Positions 17,567-27,390 are shown, counted from the stretch's first letter. The stretch is 64,000 bases of DNA from Pseudoglutamicibacter cumminsii (GCF_016907775.1 NZ_JAFBCO010000001.1:620001-684000); one strand, 5' to 3'. Notes: generated by a model from the letters alone, not told the origin. Translations and numbers: made by a program.

Positions 17567-20201
17567 CAAGCAAGTAACAGTCGGCGATCTCGTATTTGCC
17601 GACATCGACTCCAACGAATTCCTCAAACAGCTGTACGCCAACCTGCTCCACAACTACGGCTTACATCGATTAGGGCTGGCGAATCGTCAACCATACGACG
17701 TGGATCTTGAAGCAGCGCTGCGGTTCGCTGACCTGCTCTCGAAATCAACCCACCCCACCAACCGTGACCAGCATAGGGTATGGGCGCAAGAAATCGCGCT
17801 CCTCTGCCACATCCTGTATCCGAATGATCCCCGCACGAAAGCATACGTTCCTGCAATCTTCACCACGCTAGGCAACTACCCAGGCCTGAAGCAGCTGGGC
17901 GTGACTTCCGATGCAGGCATCCTCGACGCCGCATTCAACGCCTACCAAGCCGAATACCTCACCGTACCCGGTGATAGGTCGATGAAGTTCTTCGCGCCGC
18001 AAAAGAAAATCTACGACCGCCTGAACGACGGCAAGTTTTCCTTCTCAGCCCCAACATCCTTGGGCAAGTCCTTCATCATGCGCACCTTCATCACCAACCA
18101 GATCAAATCCGGGGTGAAGGCCAACTTTGCGATCATCGTGCCGTCAAAAGCGCTGATCAACGAGACGCGCTCGAAACTGATCGCTGACCTTGGCGAAGAC
18201 CTAGAACGACACAACTACCGAATCGTCAGTGCTGCAGGTGACATCGTGCTCGAAGGCGATCACAACTTCATCTTCGTACTCACCCCAGAACGCCTGCTTT
18301 ACCTTCTGATCGGCAAACCTGCGATCGAATTCGAGTACGTCTTTTTCGACGAATCACACAAACTCTCAGGCAAGAACAGCCGCGCCCCGTTCTACTACCA
18401 AACCGTGACAATCCTTCAACACCGCCACAAGCCACCACACTTCGTCTTCGCTTCACCCAACATTCCCAACCCAGAGGTATTCCTAAGGCTGGTTGATCCA
18501 AACTCTGACGAAAATGAAACCAACGCGGTCGTAACCCAGTATTCGCCAGTCGCACAGTTCAAATACCTCGTCAACCTGCACGAAAACACCATTTCCAGTT
18601 ACAACGACCACACCCAAGAATTCACGCACCTAGCCTCACTTCAAGCTCAGGACGCTACCGTACAGGGCATAACCCGATTTGTTAGTGAATCATCACGAGG
18701 TTCAGATCACCGTGGGCAAACCATCGTGTTTCATTCTGCCCGACATCACGCAGTGCAAGCGGCACGTGACTATGCCCAGGGTTTGGCAGACCTCAACGAT
18801 AAAGACTTGGACGCTCTCGCAAAAGACATCGAACGCGACGTCCACGAGGACTACTACCTCAGCGATCTCATCCGTAGAGGCGTCAGCTACCACATCGGCT
18901 ACCTCCCGCCAGCGATCCGCGAACGCATCGAAGGCCTGTTCCGCGAAGGCAAAATCTCGACACTATTCTGCACCAGCACGCTCCTCGAAGGAGTCAACCT
19001 TCCCGCCGACAACCTCGTCATCACAACCAACAAAATCGGCAGAGCAGGAATGACAACAGTCGACTTCAAGAACCTGATCGGCCGAGTCGGGCGTATCGAG
19101 TTCAACCTCTACGGCAACGTATTCATCATCGTGGGCAACCAACTTGCATCCGAGCAAAAGGCAAAGGAACTCCTGCAAGCGAACGTTCCTGCACAGAAGC
19201 TATCCGTGCAAACCGACTCACAAATTATCAGCAAGAAAATGAAGCAAGGAGTCGTTGCTGATCTTCAAGAAGGACAGATTGAGTTCGCCAAGGGAGATGA
19301 AAGCTACGAGCGCTACAACATGAAGCGCAAATTCGGACTCATGCTCTTACGCGACATCACCACAGGACGTCAAAGCCTGGTGCGTGAAGAATTCTCCGAC
19401 TACCTCGACGACCAAACCATCAGCCAAATCCGCGAATCCTTCGCGCAAAGAGAAGGGCAACAAGACGACGACATCAACGTATCTGTCGACCAAGCAGAAT
19501 CCTTAACTCAAGCTGTCCGAGCCGGACTCAAATACCCGCGCATCTCTCCAGACGGGAAGTTCAACTACGACGAAACTCTCGCGTTTCTCCAAAGGCTCGC
19601 CTCAATCTTCAAATGGCGCGTCTACGACCCCGAAACACTCGGAAAAACAGATAAGTACAGCAACCAACTCACGATGCTGCGCTGGTACACCGTATTACTC
19701 ACACAATGGATGGAAGGTCACGGACTCCGTTCGATCATGAACCGTGCCCTCCAGTACCGCCTGCAACAAGGAACGCTCTACATCAAAGGGCAAGGAGAGA
19801 TCCGTTACGAGAACACGCTCCAGCACCGCAACATCGTCATCAGTGAAATCCTGAAAGTTCTTGAAGACGTCATCCTCTTCAGCCTGTCGAACTACTTCCT
19901 CAAATTCTCCAACGAATACAAGAAGGTCCACGGAGTAGAGCAGTTCGACAACGACTGGTACGAATACGTCGAGTACGGCACGACGAAACAGAAAACCATC
20001 CTTCTCCAACGGCTGGGATTCACCCGCGAGAGCGCCACCTACATTCGAACCAACGTTTCCAATGCAATCTTCCTTCACGAAGGAAAGCCCCACCTGAACC
20101 CGATTCTTCTCGAAAGCTCGAACATCAACGTCCGCAAAGAAGCCAACGAAATCAGATACAACGTGCCAGAAGCCTTCTCGATGCCAGATTTTATGTTCTA
20201 G
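17559..20201 (+). CDS. hamB: HamB-like SF2 helicase, Hachiman sensor
   Basis: This 880-residue superfamily 2 helicase has Walker A PTSLGKS at 165-171, a DEAH-type box DESH at 263-266, motif IV-V LFCTSTLLEGVNLPADN and motif VI NLIGRVGRI. The N-terminal 140 residues form a helical domain rich in alpha structure, and the C-terminal third lacks a known nuclease. Pairing with an overlapping DUF1837 gene identifies the Hachiman (HamAB/AbpAB) type. It is expected to bind DNA and unleash HamA on infection. It is the last gene of the operon; hairpins follow at 20345 and 20417. Confidence 0.85.
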   Translation: MSDKQVTVGDLVFADIDSNEFLKQLYANLLHNYGLHRLGLANRQPYDVDLEAALRFADLLSKSTHPTNRDQHRVWAQEIALLCHILYPNDPRTKAYVPAIFTTLGNYPGLKQLGVTSDAGILDAAFNAYQAEYLTVPGDRSMKFFAPQKKIYDRLNDGKFSFSAPTSLGKSFIMRTFITNQIKSGVKANFAIIVPSKALINETRSKLIADLGEDLERHNYRIVSAAGDIVLEGDHNFIFVLTPERLLYLLIGKPAIEFEYVFFDESHKLSGKNSRAPFYYQTVTILQHRHKPPHFVFASPNIPNPEVFLRLVDPNSDENETNAVVTQYSPVAQFKYLVNLHENTISSYNDHTQEFTHLASLQAQDATVQGITRFVSESSRGSDHRGQTIVFHSARHHAVQAARDYAQGLADLNDKDLDALAKDIERDVHEDYYLSDLIRRGVSYHIGYLPPAIRERIEGLFREGKISTLFCTSTLLEGVNLPADNLVITTNKIGRAGMTTVDFKNLIGRVGRIEFNLYGNVFIIVGNQLASEQKAKELLQANVPAQKLSVQTDSQIISKKMKQGVVADLQEGQIEFAKGDESYERYNMKRKFGLMLLRDITTGRQSLVREEFSDYLDDQTISQIRESFAQREGQQDDDINVSVDQAESLTQAVRAGLKYPRISPDGKFNYDETLAFLQRLASIFKWRVYDPETLGKTDKYSNQLTMLRWYTVLLTQWMEGHGLRSIMNRALQYRLQQGTLYIKGQGEIRYENTLQHRNIVISEILKVLEDVILFSLSNYFLKFSNEYKKVHGVEQFDNDWYEYVEYGTTKQKTILLQRLGFTRESATYIRTNVSNAIFLHEGKPHLNPILLESSNINVRKEANEIRYNVPEAFSMPDFMF

Positions 20202-20536
20202 CCCCCGCACTAGGTACCCGCTAACGCAAGCACTCGCCCAGATCCCCTTGGCTTCAAACGGACGCCACCCCAGTGGGCGTTACAGCGACGACCGTCGGAT
20301 CGCCAAACCTCCAGCGAAGTAGCGAGCAGCCCCAGAAACAGCAAAACCCCTGTTCAAAAGGGGTTCAAGGGCTCAAGCGGCTTTTATCATTTTCGACGTC
20401 TAAGTATCTCTTCAGTGCCGGCTTATCGAAGCCGGCCTTGCGTTAGTCTAGCCCGCCGCTGGATGGGTCAGAGAGACCCGCACGCTTCACTCCACACCCC
20501 TTCAGGCAACGTTTAACTCGTGTAATAATCGGTGCT
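20202..20536. other. Gene-free right flank of defence operon with two hairpins
   Basis: No gene is seen. AACCCC/GGGGTT at 20345-20365 forms a small terminator-like hairpin. GCCGGCTT-atcg-AAGCCGGC at 20417-20436 is a perfect 8-bp stem with a 4-nt loop. They probably end transcription of the defence operon. I looked for a tRNA or an att core marking an element boundary and found none. Confidence 0.45.
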
Positions 20537-21265
20537 GTGAATGATTGGCGCCAAGAGGTTATTGAAGGGCTTTCCGTTGCCCGCATGCGACCTTACCTGG
20601 ACCGTTGTAACGGTAACCGTAAGGCGGCGCTGAACCTGTACAGGTGGAATGGTGAATTAACTGCAGCCGTGCAAACTGTGCTCGGGAACACTGAAGTTAT
20701 TCTGCGCAACGCTATCGATAGTCAGTTACAAGCCTGGAATCGGGCACAAATACCCGGTGCAAATAGTTGGCTTTTAGAAGACCCCGCCTCACCTTTGAGA
20801 TCCCTGACTGCTTATAAACGCAAAAATGCGCTCGCAAGGGCCATCGAAGAAGACAAGAACAGACCAATAGAGCACCACCGTTACGGACAGAAAGTCACTC
20901 ACGACGATGTGCTAGCCCAGGTCATGTTCGGCATGTGGCGAGACCTACTGCCCAACCATCTCCCCGGTGCCAATCCTGAGGAAGATAAAAATAAAAATCG
21001 AAGGCGGCTATGGGACGAAGCCTTGAGCAATGCGTTTCCTCACATAGATGATGTAAACGGAAAAGTGACGTTTTGGCGGGTGGCCCACCTGCACAGGTTG
21101 CGGAATCGGATATCCCACGTCGAACCATTGATAAACGTTGATGTGAAATCAGCGATTCAGGAGGCGTTCGATCTCGTCTCTTCTATCAACCCCTCAATAG
21201 AACAATGGCTATCAGGCATCTCTCAAGTCAGTGATCTGTTGAAGCGTCGTCCGAACAGGAAATAA
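20537..21265 (+). CDS. Abi-like HEPN protein
   Basis: The protein has 242 residues and starts at GTG 20537. The sequence resembles short Abi-family proteins: RMRPYLDRCNGNRKAALNLY, NTEVILRNAIDSQL, and near the end HRLRNRISHVEPLI, which contains the R-x4-H pattern of HEPN RNases. Related proteins are annotated as Abi-like or as toxins in abortive infection. The gene is separated from hamB by terminator-like hairpins, so it is probably transcribed on its own. It is the second HEPN/Abi gene of the island. The family assignment is less certain than for the gene at 4163. Confidence 0.7.
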   Translation: MNDWRQEVIEGLSVARMRPYLDRCNGNRKAALNLYRWNGELTAAVQTVLGNTEVILRNAIDSQLQAWNRAQIPGANSWLLEDPASPLRSLTAYKRKNALARAIEEDKNRPIEHHRYGQKVTHDDVLAQVMFGMWRDLLPNHLPGANPEEDKNKNRRRLWDEALSNAFPHIDDVNGKVTFWRVAHLHRLRNRISHVEPLINVDVKSAIQEAFDLVSSINPSIEQWLSGISQVSDLLKRRPNRK

Positions 21266-21305
21266 GAGAGGGCCTAACGGCGCTTACGTCCGCTAGACCC
21301 TCTCT
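21265..21305 (+). terminator. Terminator after Abi-like gene
   Basis: AGAGAGGG (21265-21272) and CCCTCTCT (21298-21305) are perfect inverted arms around an inner imperfect stem, directly after the stop codon. Confidence 0.6.
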
Positions 21306-21608
21306 AAACATGATGGGAGACCTTGTTCCCACCTTCTAATCACGTACTTTACCAGAATGCTCTGGAGGGTTTAAGACTCCGGTTCTTGCCTGGAGCACGG
21401 TACGGACAAAGACTTCAACACGCCTGGCCACATCACTGTTGTTGCAATCTTGCCCAACACAAGCGAGCAAGCACCTCGATCGATTGCACCCCTGCACACA
21501 GCCTCATACCTCTGGAATCGAAGTGCTTCACTTCACGTTTTACTGCTAGCATTCTCCCAATCACTCATTCGCATTCATAGTTCCAATTCTTAGTTCTAAG
21601 GACGCACC
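21306..21608. other. Intergenic region upstream of NRAMP-like gene
   Basis: About 300 bp without a supportable gene. I see no riboswitch fold, tRNA or strong promoter. The last 40 bp are AT-rich with repeated TAGTTC and lead into the transporter start. Confidence 0.4.
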
Positions 21609-22850
21609 ATGGCCACCAACCTTGAGAAGGACGGCACCGCCGGCGCCTCAACCAAGCCTCAGCTGACAAAGGGGAACCGCACCGCCCTCATGGGCGCTAT
21701 GTTCCTCATGGCGACCTCCGCCATCGGCCCCGGCTTCATCACTCAGACCACCAACTTCACGGTCCAGCTGGGTGCCGCTTTCGCGTTCGCGATCCTCGTA
21801 TCCATCCTCGTGGACATCGCGGTTCAGATGAACGTTTGGCGCATCATCGGTGTCTCCGGTTTGCGGGCACAAGAGATCGGTAACAAGGTCCTGCCCGGCG
21901 TGGGTTGGTTCCTCGCGATCCTCGTGTTCATCGGCGGGCTCGTCTTCAACATCGGCAACATCGGTGGTACCGGCCTGGGTGTCAATGCGATGTTCGGCTG
22001 GGATGCGCGCATCGGCGGCGGCATCTCGGCAGCGATCGCGATCCTGATTTTCCTGTCCAAGCGCGCAGGTATGGCGCTTGACCGCATCGTGGTTTTGCTC
22101 GGCGCGATCATGATTCTGCTGATGTTGTACGTCGCGATCGTGTCTGCCCCTCCAGTTGGTGAGGCTCTCAAGAACACTGTGATGCCGGATCAGGTCGATT
22201 TCCTTGTCATCACGACGCTCATCGGCGGTACCGTTGGCGGTTACATCACGTTCTCGGGTGCGCACCGCATGATCGACTCCGGTATCAAGGGCCCTGAGGC
22301 GGTCCGTCAGATTACCGTGAGCTCGGTCCTCGGCATCATTGTGACCGGTGTTCTGCGCGTGCTTTTGTTCCTCGCGATCCTCGGCGTTGTTGCCACCGGC
22401 GTGACGCTGGCACAAGACAACACTGCGGCCGACGCGTTCTACCACGCAGCTGGCGAGATCGGTCTGCGCATGTTCGGTGTGATCCTGTGGGCAGCCGGCC
22501 TGACGTCCGTGATCGGCGCGTCTTACACGTCGGTTTCGTTCATCACCAAGCACGACGCCAGCCCACGACTGCGGAACATTCTCACCGTCGGGTTCATCGC
22601 CGTGTGCGCGGTCGTGTACCTCATCATCAACCAGGCACCGCAGACCCTGCTGATTTTCGCTGGCGCGTTCAACGGTTTGATCCTCCCGATTTCGATGACG
22701 GTGCTGCTCTACGCCGCATGGGCCCGCCGAGATATTCTCAACGGCTATAAATACCCGGCGTGGCTGTTGTTGATCGGCTTGTTCGCGTGGCTGCTCACGC
22801 TGTTCCTCGGCTGGAACTCGCTTGGCGGTCTCGCCAAGCTCTGGGCCTAA
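21609..22850 (+). CDS. NRAMP-family transporter (YcsG-like)
   Basis: This 413-residue integral membrane protein has about 11 hydrophobic segments. The opening [20 protein letters not shown] and the [15 protein letters not shown] segment match the NRAMP-related branch that includes Bacillus YcsG. Classical NRAMP metal-site motifs (DPGN and MPH) are not apparent: the first is replaced by IGPGFITQT. It may therefore not move manganese or iron. The neighbour is a DUF1445 protein, as in the Bacillus ycsF-ycsG-ycsI cluster linked to oxoproline or amide metabolism, which suggests an organic substrate. That last point is inference. Confidence 0.8.
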   Translation: MATNLEKDGTAGASTKPQLTKGNRTALMGAMFLMATSAIGPGFITQTTNFTVQLGAAFAFAILVSILVDIAVQMNVWRIIGVSGLRAQEIGNKVLPGVGWFLAILVFIGGLVFNIGNIGGTGLGVNAMFGWDARIGGGISAAIAILIFLSKRAGMALDRIVVLLGAIMILLMLYVAIVSAPPVGEALKNTVMPDQVDFLVITTLIGGTVGGYITFSGAHRMIDSGIKGPEAVRQITVSSVLGIIVTGVLRVLLFLAILGVVATGVTLAQDNTAADAFYHAAGEIGLRMFGVILWAAGLTSVIGASYTSVSFITKHDASPRLRNILTVGFIAVCAVVYLIINQAPQTLLIFAGAFNGLILPISMTVLLYAAWARRDILNGYKYPAWLLLIGLFAWLLTLFLGWNSLGGLAKLWA

Positions 22851-22855
22851 ACAGC

Positions 22856-22893
22856 TAGGGTCTGATGCTTGCCGCGTCAGGCCCTACGCTTTT
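22856..22893 (+). terminator. Intercistronic hairpin with T-tract
   Basis: TAGGGTCTGA pairs with TCAGGCCCTA (one G-T pair) and is followed by GCTTTT. It lies between the transporter and the DUF1445 gene and could reduce expression of the latter. Confidence 0.5.
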
Positions 22894-22917
22894 AAACAAG
22901 CGGACAAAGGAGAACAG

Positions 22918-23733
22918 ATGAACCCCGCCGAAGCTCACGGCAGCGCCACCAACGATGCGGCACGCCTTACCCCTGTGGAAGCCCGCGCGCTCTTCCGGGA
23001 AGGCCTGCGGCGACCCACTGCGGGTTTCAGTGACGGTTGGGCGCAAGCCAACCTGCTCATCGTGCCTAAGGATCTGGCTTTTGATGTGTTGCTGTTCGCG
23101 CAACGTAACCCGAAGCCGTGCCCTGTGCTCGGGGTTTTGGAGGCCGGCGCGACCACGGGGCCGCTGCTGGCCGGCGGAGACATCCGGACCGACGCGCCGT
23201 CCTACACCGTGTACCGGGATGGCAAGCTCGTGGACACCCCTTCGAATGTGCTGGAGTATTGGCGTGATGACCTCGTGACGTTCATCATCGGGTGTTCTTT
23301 CACGTTCGAAGCGCCACTGTTGGAAGCGGGGATCCCGGTCCAGCACATCGCGCAGGGCTGCAACGTCCCGATGTACCGCACGAACATCGAGTGCGAACCT
23401 GCGGGCCGGATGTCCGGGCCGCTCGTGGTTTCGATGCGGCCCATCCCCGCGGATCGTGTGGCGGATGCGGTGCGGATCAGCTCCCGTTACCCCGGCGTGC
23501 ACGGCGCGCCAGTGCATGTGGGGCATCCGGAAGCGATCGGTATCGAGGACCTCGCGGAGCCGGACTTCGGGGACGCCGTACACATCCCCGAGGGTACCGT
23601 TCCCGTGTTTTGGGCGTGCGGCGTGACCCCACAGGCGGCCGTCATGGCTTCGAAGCCGGAGTTCGCGATCGGCCACGGCCCAGGCCACATGCTCGTCACC
23701 GACCTTAAGAACACCGACTTGCAGGTTCCGTGA
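22918..23733 (+). CDS. DUF1445 putative hydro-lyase / D-glutamate cyclase-like (YcsI)
   Basis: The protein has 271 residues from ATG 22918, with AAAGGAG 7 nt upstream. It matches the YcsI/DUF1445 family: [54 protein letters not shown], and a C-terminal [13 protein letters not shown] and [14 protein letters not shown]. Family names include putative hydro-lyase, and mammalian relatives are D-glutamate cyclases making 5-oxo-D-proline. A role in oxoproline or related acid metabolism with the upstream transporter is inferred from that family knowledge. Confidence 0.85.
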   Translation: MNPAEAHGSATNDAARLTPVEARALFREGLRRPTAGFSDGWAQANLLIVPKDLAFDVLLFAQRNPKPCPVLGVLEAGATTGPLLAGGDIRTDAPSYTVYRDGKLVDTPSNVLEYWRDDLVTFIIGCSFTFEAPLLEAGIPVQHIAQGCNVPMYRTNIECEPAGRMSGPLVVSMRPIPADRVADAVRISSRYPGVHGAPVHVGHPEAIGIEDLAEPDFGDAVHIPEGTVPVFWACGVTPQAAVMASKPEFAIGHGPGHMLVTDLKNTDLQVP

Positions 23734-23763
23734 AGGGCGGGAACTTAGGGGCGTACGGGAGAG

Positions 23764-24717
23764 TTAGAGCGTTTCTGCTCCAATCTTTTTGGCTACCCGG
23801 ATCAACTCCTGGATTTTCTCTTGTGGGAACTGCGTTTTCCTATAGACCACATCAATCGTGTTCTGGAAGACCTCTTCCGCCAGCGGTCGATACACCAACC
23901 CGCCTTCAGCCGACAATGCCTGTGATTCGTGAGCGCTCTCCGTGCTCTTAGAATCGCATCCCGTGAGAACCTCCGGCGGTGCGATATTACTCACCGCAAC
24001 GCCCAGGCCCCGGCGAACAAATGAGCGGATCGCCTCCCAAGAGGCGAAGCGCCATCTCGGCGAGATCTCAACCCCTAAATTTCGGGCCTTCTGAAGAAAA
24101 GGGCGTTGGATCTCCGGCGGGTCCAACGCAATCACCGTATGCATCGCTAAGTCTTTGATGGAAACCTGTTCCTGGACGGCCAACGGATGGTCTTCGTGTA
24201 AAACTGCTTTGAGCCTGACACGCCCTACGACATCAACTGCGAGGTCTGTCCGGGTACGTTGTTGCCCCAACATAAGAGCGGCGTCTATTTTCCCTTGAGC
24301 AACAGCTTCTTCCAAACCGCGCGGGCCTGCCTCAATAAAGCTCAGATCAACCTCTGAATGATGTTGCGCGAAATGCGCGGTGATATCGGGAAAGTAGAGG
24401 ACGATGGTGGACTGCATCCCGCCGATCTTGAGAGGACCACGTAGTCGCCCTCCGGCAGACTTCGCCTCCTGATGCGCCTCCGCTATATCCGTCAGCACCC
24501 CTCGAACACGCTGCGCGTATCGCTCCCCTGCTGGAGTAAGAACTGAGCGTTGGCCCTTGCCGCGAAGAATCAGCTGAGTCCCGATGTCTTTTTCGAGGGC
24601 TGCTATCGCGCTCGAAATATTCGCCTGCGTGACATGGCAAGCATCCGCCGCAGCACTCATCGACCCGTGGTCAAGCACCGCCAAAAAGTATTCAAGTTGC
24701 CGGAACGTGACGTTCAT
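23764..24717 (-). CDS. LysR-type transcriptional regulator
   Basis: The protein has 317 residues. The N-terminal winged HTH (residues 1-60) reads FRQLEYFLAVLDHGSMSAAA and HVTQANISSAIAALEKDIG. The remainder is the periplasmic-binding-like effector domain. It is transcribed away from the hydrolase-MHS transporter pair across a 125-bp AT-rich gap and probably controls that pair, as divergent LysR genes usually do. The start is uncertain: ATG at 24717 has GGAGGG almost touching it, and two other ATG codons lie 9 and 15 nt upstream. Confidence 0.88.
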   Translation of the reverse strand: MNVTFRQLEYFLAVLDHGSMSAAADACHVTQANISSAIAALEKDIGTQLILRGKGQRSVLTPAGERYAQRVRGVLTDIAEAHQEAKSAGGRLRGPLKIGGMQSTIVLYFPDITAHFAQHHSEVDLSFIEAGPRGLEEAVAQGKIDAALMLGQQRTRTDLAVDVVGRVRLKAVLHEDHPLAVQEQVSIKDLAMHTVIALDPPEIQRPFLQKARNLGVEISPRWRFASWEAIRSFVRRGLGVAVSNIAPPEVLTGCDSKSTESAHESQALSAEGGLVYRPLAEEVFQNTIDVVYRKTQFPQEKIQELIRVAKKIGAETL

Positions 24718-24842
24718 TCCCTCCATATGCAAATTCTAGTTATATAGATTCGAAAAATAAATAGTTTGAAATAACCCACCTCTCCTCGGAGACTTAAAGG
24801 CACCCATGTGACGCAAGACACATTCTCTCTTGAGGAGGCACC
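24718..24842. promoter_or_regulatory. Divergent LysR / hydrolase promoter region
   Basis: This is 125 bp between divergent genes. The part at 24730-24775 is strikingly AT-rich compared with its surroundings and holds overlapping A/T runs suitable for back-to-back promoters and LysR-type T-N11-A sites. GAGGAGG precedes the hydrolase GTG. Individual boxes cannot be fixed by eye. Confidence 0.4.
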
Positions 24843-25934
24843 GTGCGTTCTCTGCACATCAACCCAGATACCGCCTTGCCGCGCTGCGATGAGAACATCA
24901 ACCCAGCGAGCATCGATAACCCCGGCATGCGAGTCATCACCCTCGGAACCGCAGGTGGCCCCCGCTACTGGAAAAACAACACCCGCGACCGGTACGGGAT
25001 CTCAACTGCGGTTGTCGTTGACGACCGCTTCTACCTCGTCGATGCAGGCAGCGGAACCGGCCGACGTATCCGCCAATCCGGTCTTGACTACAGCCAGCTC
25101 GCAGGCTTCTTTATGACTCATATGCACTCCGATCACACCGTGGACCTCCCAGGGCTCCTCATATTCGGACTGTACGAATTCGACACCGACCGGGACACCC
25201 CGCTCCCCCTCTACGGCCCTGGCGACCGCGGTGCCCTGCCACCCGTATCACCTTTAGCCACCACCCCACCTCAGCCGGTTGCGCCAGAAAGTCCGACCCC
25301 GGGCATCGAAGACATGCTCAACTCCCTCTTCGCTGCCTACGCGACCGATCTCAACGACCGCGTCCTGGATTCCCTGCGTATCTCTCCAACCGATGTCTTC
25401 AAGGGCCACGACATCAAGATCCCCGAAGAAACCGGATACCATCCCAACGACAATCCGACACCGGACATGGAACCGTTCGTCATCTTCGAGGACGACAAAG
25501 TCACGGTCTCAGCGATCCTCGTTGAGCACCCACCGATCGCGCCGGCATTCGCCTTCCGCTTCGATTCGGAATACGGGTCCGTGACTATCAGCGGCGACAC
25601 CACCGAAACACCCAACATGGTGCGCCTCGCGAAGGGGACCGACCTCCTGCTGCACGAAGCGATCGATTTCGGCTGGGTTGAGGAACTCTACGCACACGAT
25701 GACAGGCCCAAGGCGCAAGCCAGCCGCGAGCACCACTACAAGTCCCACACTTCCGTCGAAGGGACCGTCCGCATCGCGCAAGAAGCCGGCGCTAAGCGGC
25801 TCGCGCTTCACCACATCGTCCCCGGAAACAGTGACCCCAACATCTGGGCCTACGGTAAATCACACATGGGCGACGCATTCCTGATTCCTGATGACCTCGA
25901 CATCATCGAAATCATCCGCACCACATCAAACTAG
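24843..25934 (+). CDS. Metallo-beta-lactamase-fold hydrolase (RNase Z/arylsulfatase-like)
   Basis: The protein has 363 residues from GTG 24843 behind GAGGAGG. The metal-binding motif is THMHSDHTVDLPGLL near residues 91-105. Later ligands are SGDTTETPN (Asp) and LALHHIVPG (His). It resembles the RNase Z/AtsA-like branch that hydrolyses esters rather than beta-lactams. With an MHS-type organic-acid transporter 10 nt downstream and a LysR regulator upstream, it probably opens or hydrolyses an imported compound. The substrate is unknown. Confidence 0.82.
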   Translation: MRSLHINPDTALPRCDENINPASIDNPGMRVITLGTAGGPRYWKNNTRDRYGISTAVVVDDRFYLVDAGSGTGRRIRQSGLDYSQLAGFFMTHMHSDHTVDLPGLLIFGLYEFDTDRDTPLPLYGPGDRGALPPVSPLATTPPQPVAPESPTPGIEDMLNSLFAAYATDLNDRVLDSLRISPTDVFKGHDIKIPEETGYHPNDNPTPDMEPFVIFEDDKVTVSAILVEHPPIAPAFAFRFDSEYGSVTISGDTTETPNMVRLAKGTDLLLHEAIDFGWVEELYAHDDRPKAQASREHHYKSHTSVEGTVRIAQEAGAKRLALHHIVPGNSDPNIWAYGKSHMGDAFLIPDDLDIIEIIRTTSN

Positions 25935-25943
25935 AGGTTCCTC

Positions 25944-27350
25944 ATGACTACAAACTCCACCGCCAAGACGCTCGGACAACCTCAAACAAAGAACGACGGC
26001 ACCCAAAACAGCCTGCGCACTAAAGATATGAAGGCGATCCTCGCATCGAGTTTTATCGGTTCGATGATCGAGTTCTACGACTTCATGCTCTATGCGACGG
26101 CCTCATCCATCGTTTTCGCACACCTCTACTTCGCAGATCTCGGTCCCGGGTTGAGCCTGTTCGCATCCTTCACCACACTCGCTGTCGGTTACCTTACGCG
26201 CCCGCTCGGCGGCATCATCTTCGGCCACTTCGGCGATCGGATCGGCCGTAAATCAGCTCTCGTGACCACCATGACCATCATGGGAGCCGTAACCGTCATC
26301 ATCGGGCTCATGCCACCTACAGCTCAGATCGGCATCATCGCACCAATCTCGCTGTTGCTCCTGCGCATCGTCCAGGGCATCGCCGTCGGCGGCGAATGGG
26401 GCGGCGCAGCACTCATGGCTATTGAGCATGCTCCAGCCAATAAGCGCGTCTTCGCCGCATCGTTTGCGAATGCCGGCGCACCTGCCGGCGCAGTTCTCGC
26501 GACCCTCACGATGTCGCTCATGACTGTCCTGACTGGGGACGACTTCGTCGTGTGGGGCTGGCGTATCCCGTTCCTGATCTCCGGCGTGCTGATCGCGATT
26601 GGCCTCTACATCCGTCTCAAGGTCGCAGAAACTCCAGCTTTCCAGAAGATGGATGAAGAGGCCCATAAGAAAAAGACGCCACTGGCCGAAGTCATCCAGA
26701 ACTACAAGAAGCCAGTCATGGTATCGCTTGTTGCAGCGATCACCGTGTACACAACCCAGGCCATCACAACTGTGTGGGGTGTCTCCGTAGCGGTTGAAGC
26801 CGGCAACGACCGCACAACAGTCCTGAACTGGAAAGCCGTCGCGGCTATCATCACTGTTTTCGTGACTTTCGGGGCTGCTCGACTTGCCGACCACATAGGT
26901 CGCCGTCGAATGCTGATCAGTGCATGCATCGTGGCAGCTGTCGCGGCATTGCCCCTCGCGCAGTTGATCGGTTCTGGCGATATGGGCAAGTATGCGCTCG
27001 CTATTATCCTCGGAAACGGTATCGTTCAGGGCCTCGTATACGGTCCGATCGCAGCCTACGTTGCTGAGCTCTTCCCGCCGTCTGTACGCTACACCGGCGC
27101 TTCGCTTGGATATCAACTCGCTTCCGCTATCGGCGCTGGTGTTACCCCTATGATCGCTACCGCACTCGTTCATTGGAGCCCGTCCGGCGGCCTTTGGGCA
27201 TTGGGCGCCATCTGGGGAGGTATCGCCTTAATGGGTGCGATCACGGTTGCGCTGTACAAGATGCCGGAAGACGTCCACACCGGCGCTATAGATGAAATCC
27301 GTGCCGCCAAGAAGGTCGCAGGTCAGCAACCGGAGGCGATGCAGGCGTAG
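25944..27350 (+). CDS. MHS-family MFS transporter
   Basis: The protein has 468 residues and 12 predicted membrane segments. It shows the metabolite:H+ symporter signatures: SSFIGSMIEFYDFMLYATAS in helix 1, RPLGGIIFGHFGDRIGRKSA between helices 2 and 3, and GIAVGGEWGGAALMAIEHAP. Relatives carry carboxylates, betaines or shikimate. It follows the hydrolase by 10 nt and so is co-transcribed. A long terminator hairpin follows. Confidence 0.9.
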   Translation: MTTNSTAKTLGQPQTKNDGTQNSLRTKDMKAILASSFIGSMIEFYDFMLYATASSIVFAHLYFADLGPGLSLFASFTTLAVGYLTRPLGGIIFGHFGDRIGRKSALVTTMTIMGAVTVIIGLMPPTAQIGIIAPISLLLLRIVQGIAVGGEWGGAALMAIEHAPANKRVFAASFANAGAPAGAVLATLTMSLMTVLTGDDFVVWGWRIPFLISGVLIAIGLYIRLKVAETPAFQKMDEEAHKKKTPLAEVIQNYKKPVMVSLVAAITVYTTQAITTVWGVSVAVEAGNDRTTVLNWKAVAAIITVFVTFGAARLADHIGRRRMLISACIVAAVAALPLAQLIGSGDMGKYALAIILGNGIVQGLVYGPIAAYVAELFPPSVRYTGASLGYQLASAIGAGVTPMIATALVHWSPSGGLWALGAIWGGIALMGAITVALYKMPEDVHTGAIDEIRAAKKVAGQQPEAMQA

Positions 27351-27390
27351 GCGACGCATAACTTAGCCGACACACGCCTTAGCCGACGCG

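Noticed and set aside
10917-20201. Idea that the defence operon is BREX or DISARM
   Set aside because: No PglZ, BrxC, DrmA/DrmB or phospholipase D-type gene is present. The methylase carries type III Mod motifs and the helicases match Res and HamB.
20202-20536. Possible tRNA or att site marking the right end of the element
   Set aside because: I found no cloverleaf or CCA-like end, and without the left end no att core can be matched.
21648-22553. 301-codon minus-strand frame
   Set aside because: Shadow of the NRAMP-like membrane protein; highly charged and low in hydrophobic residues.
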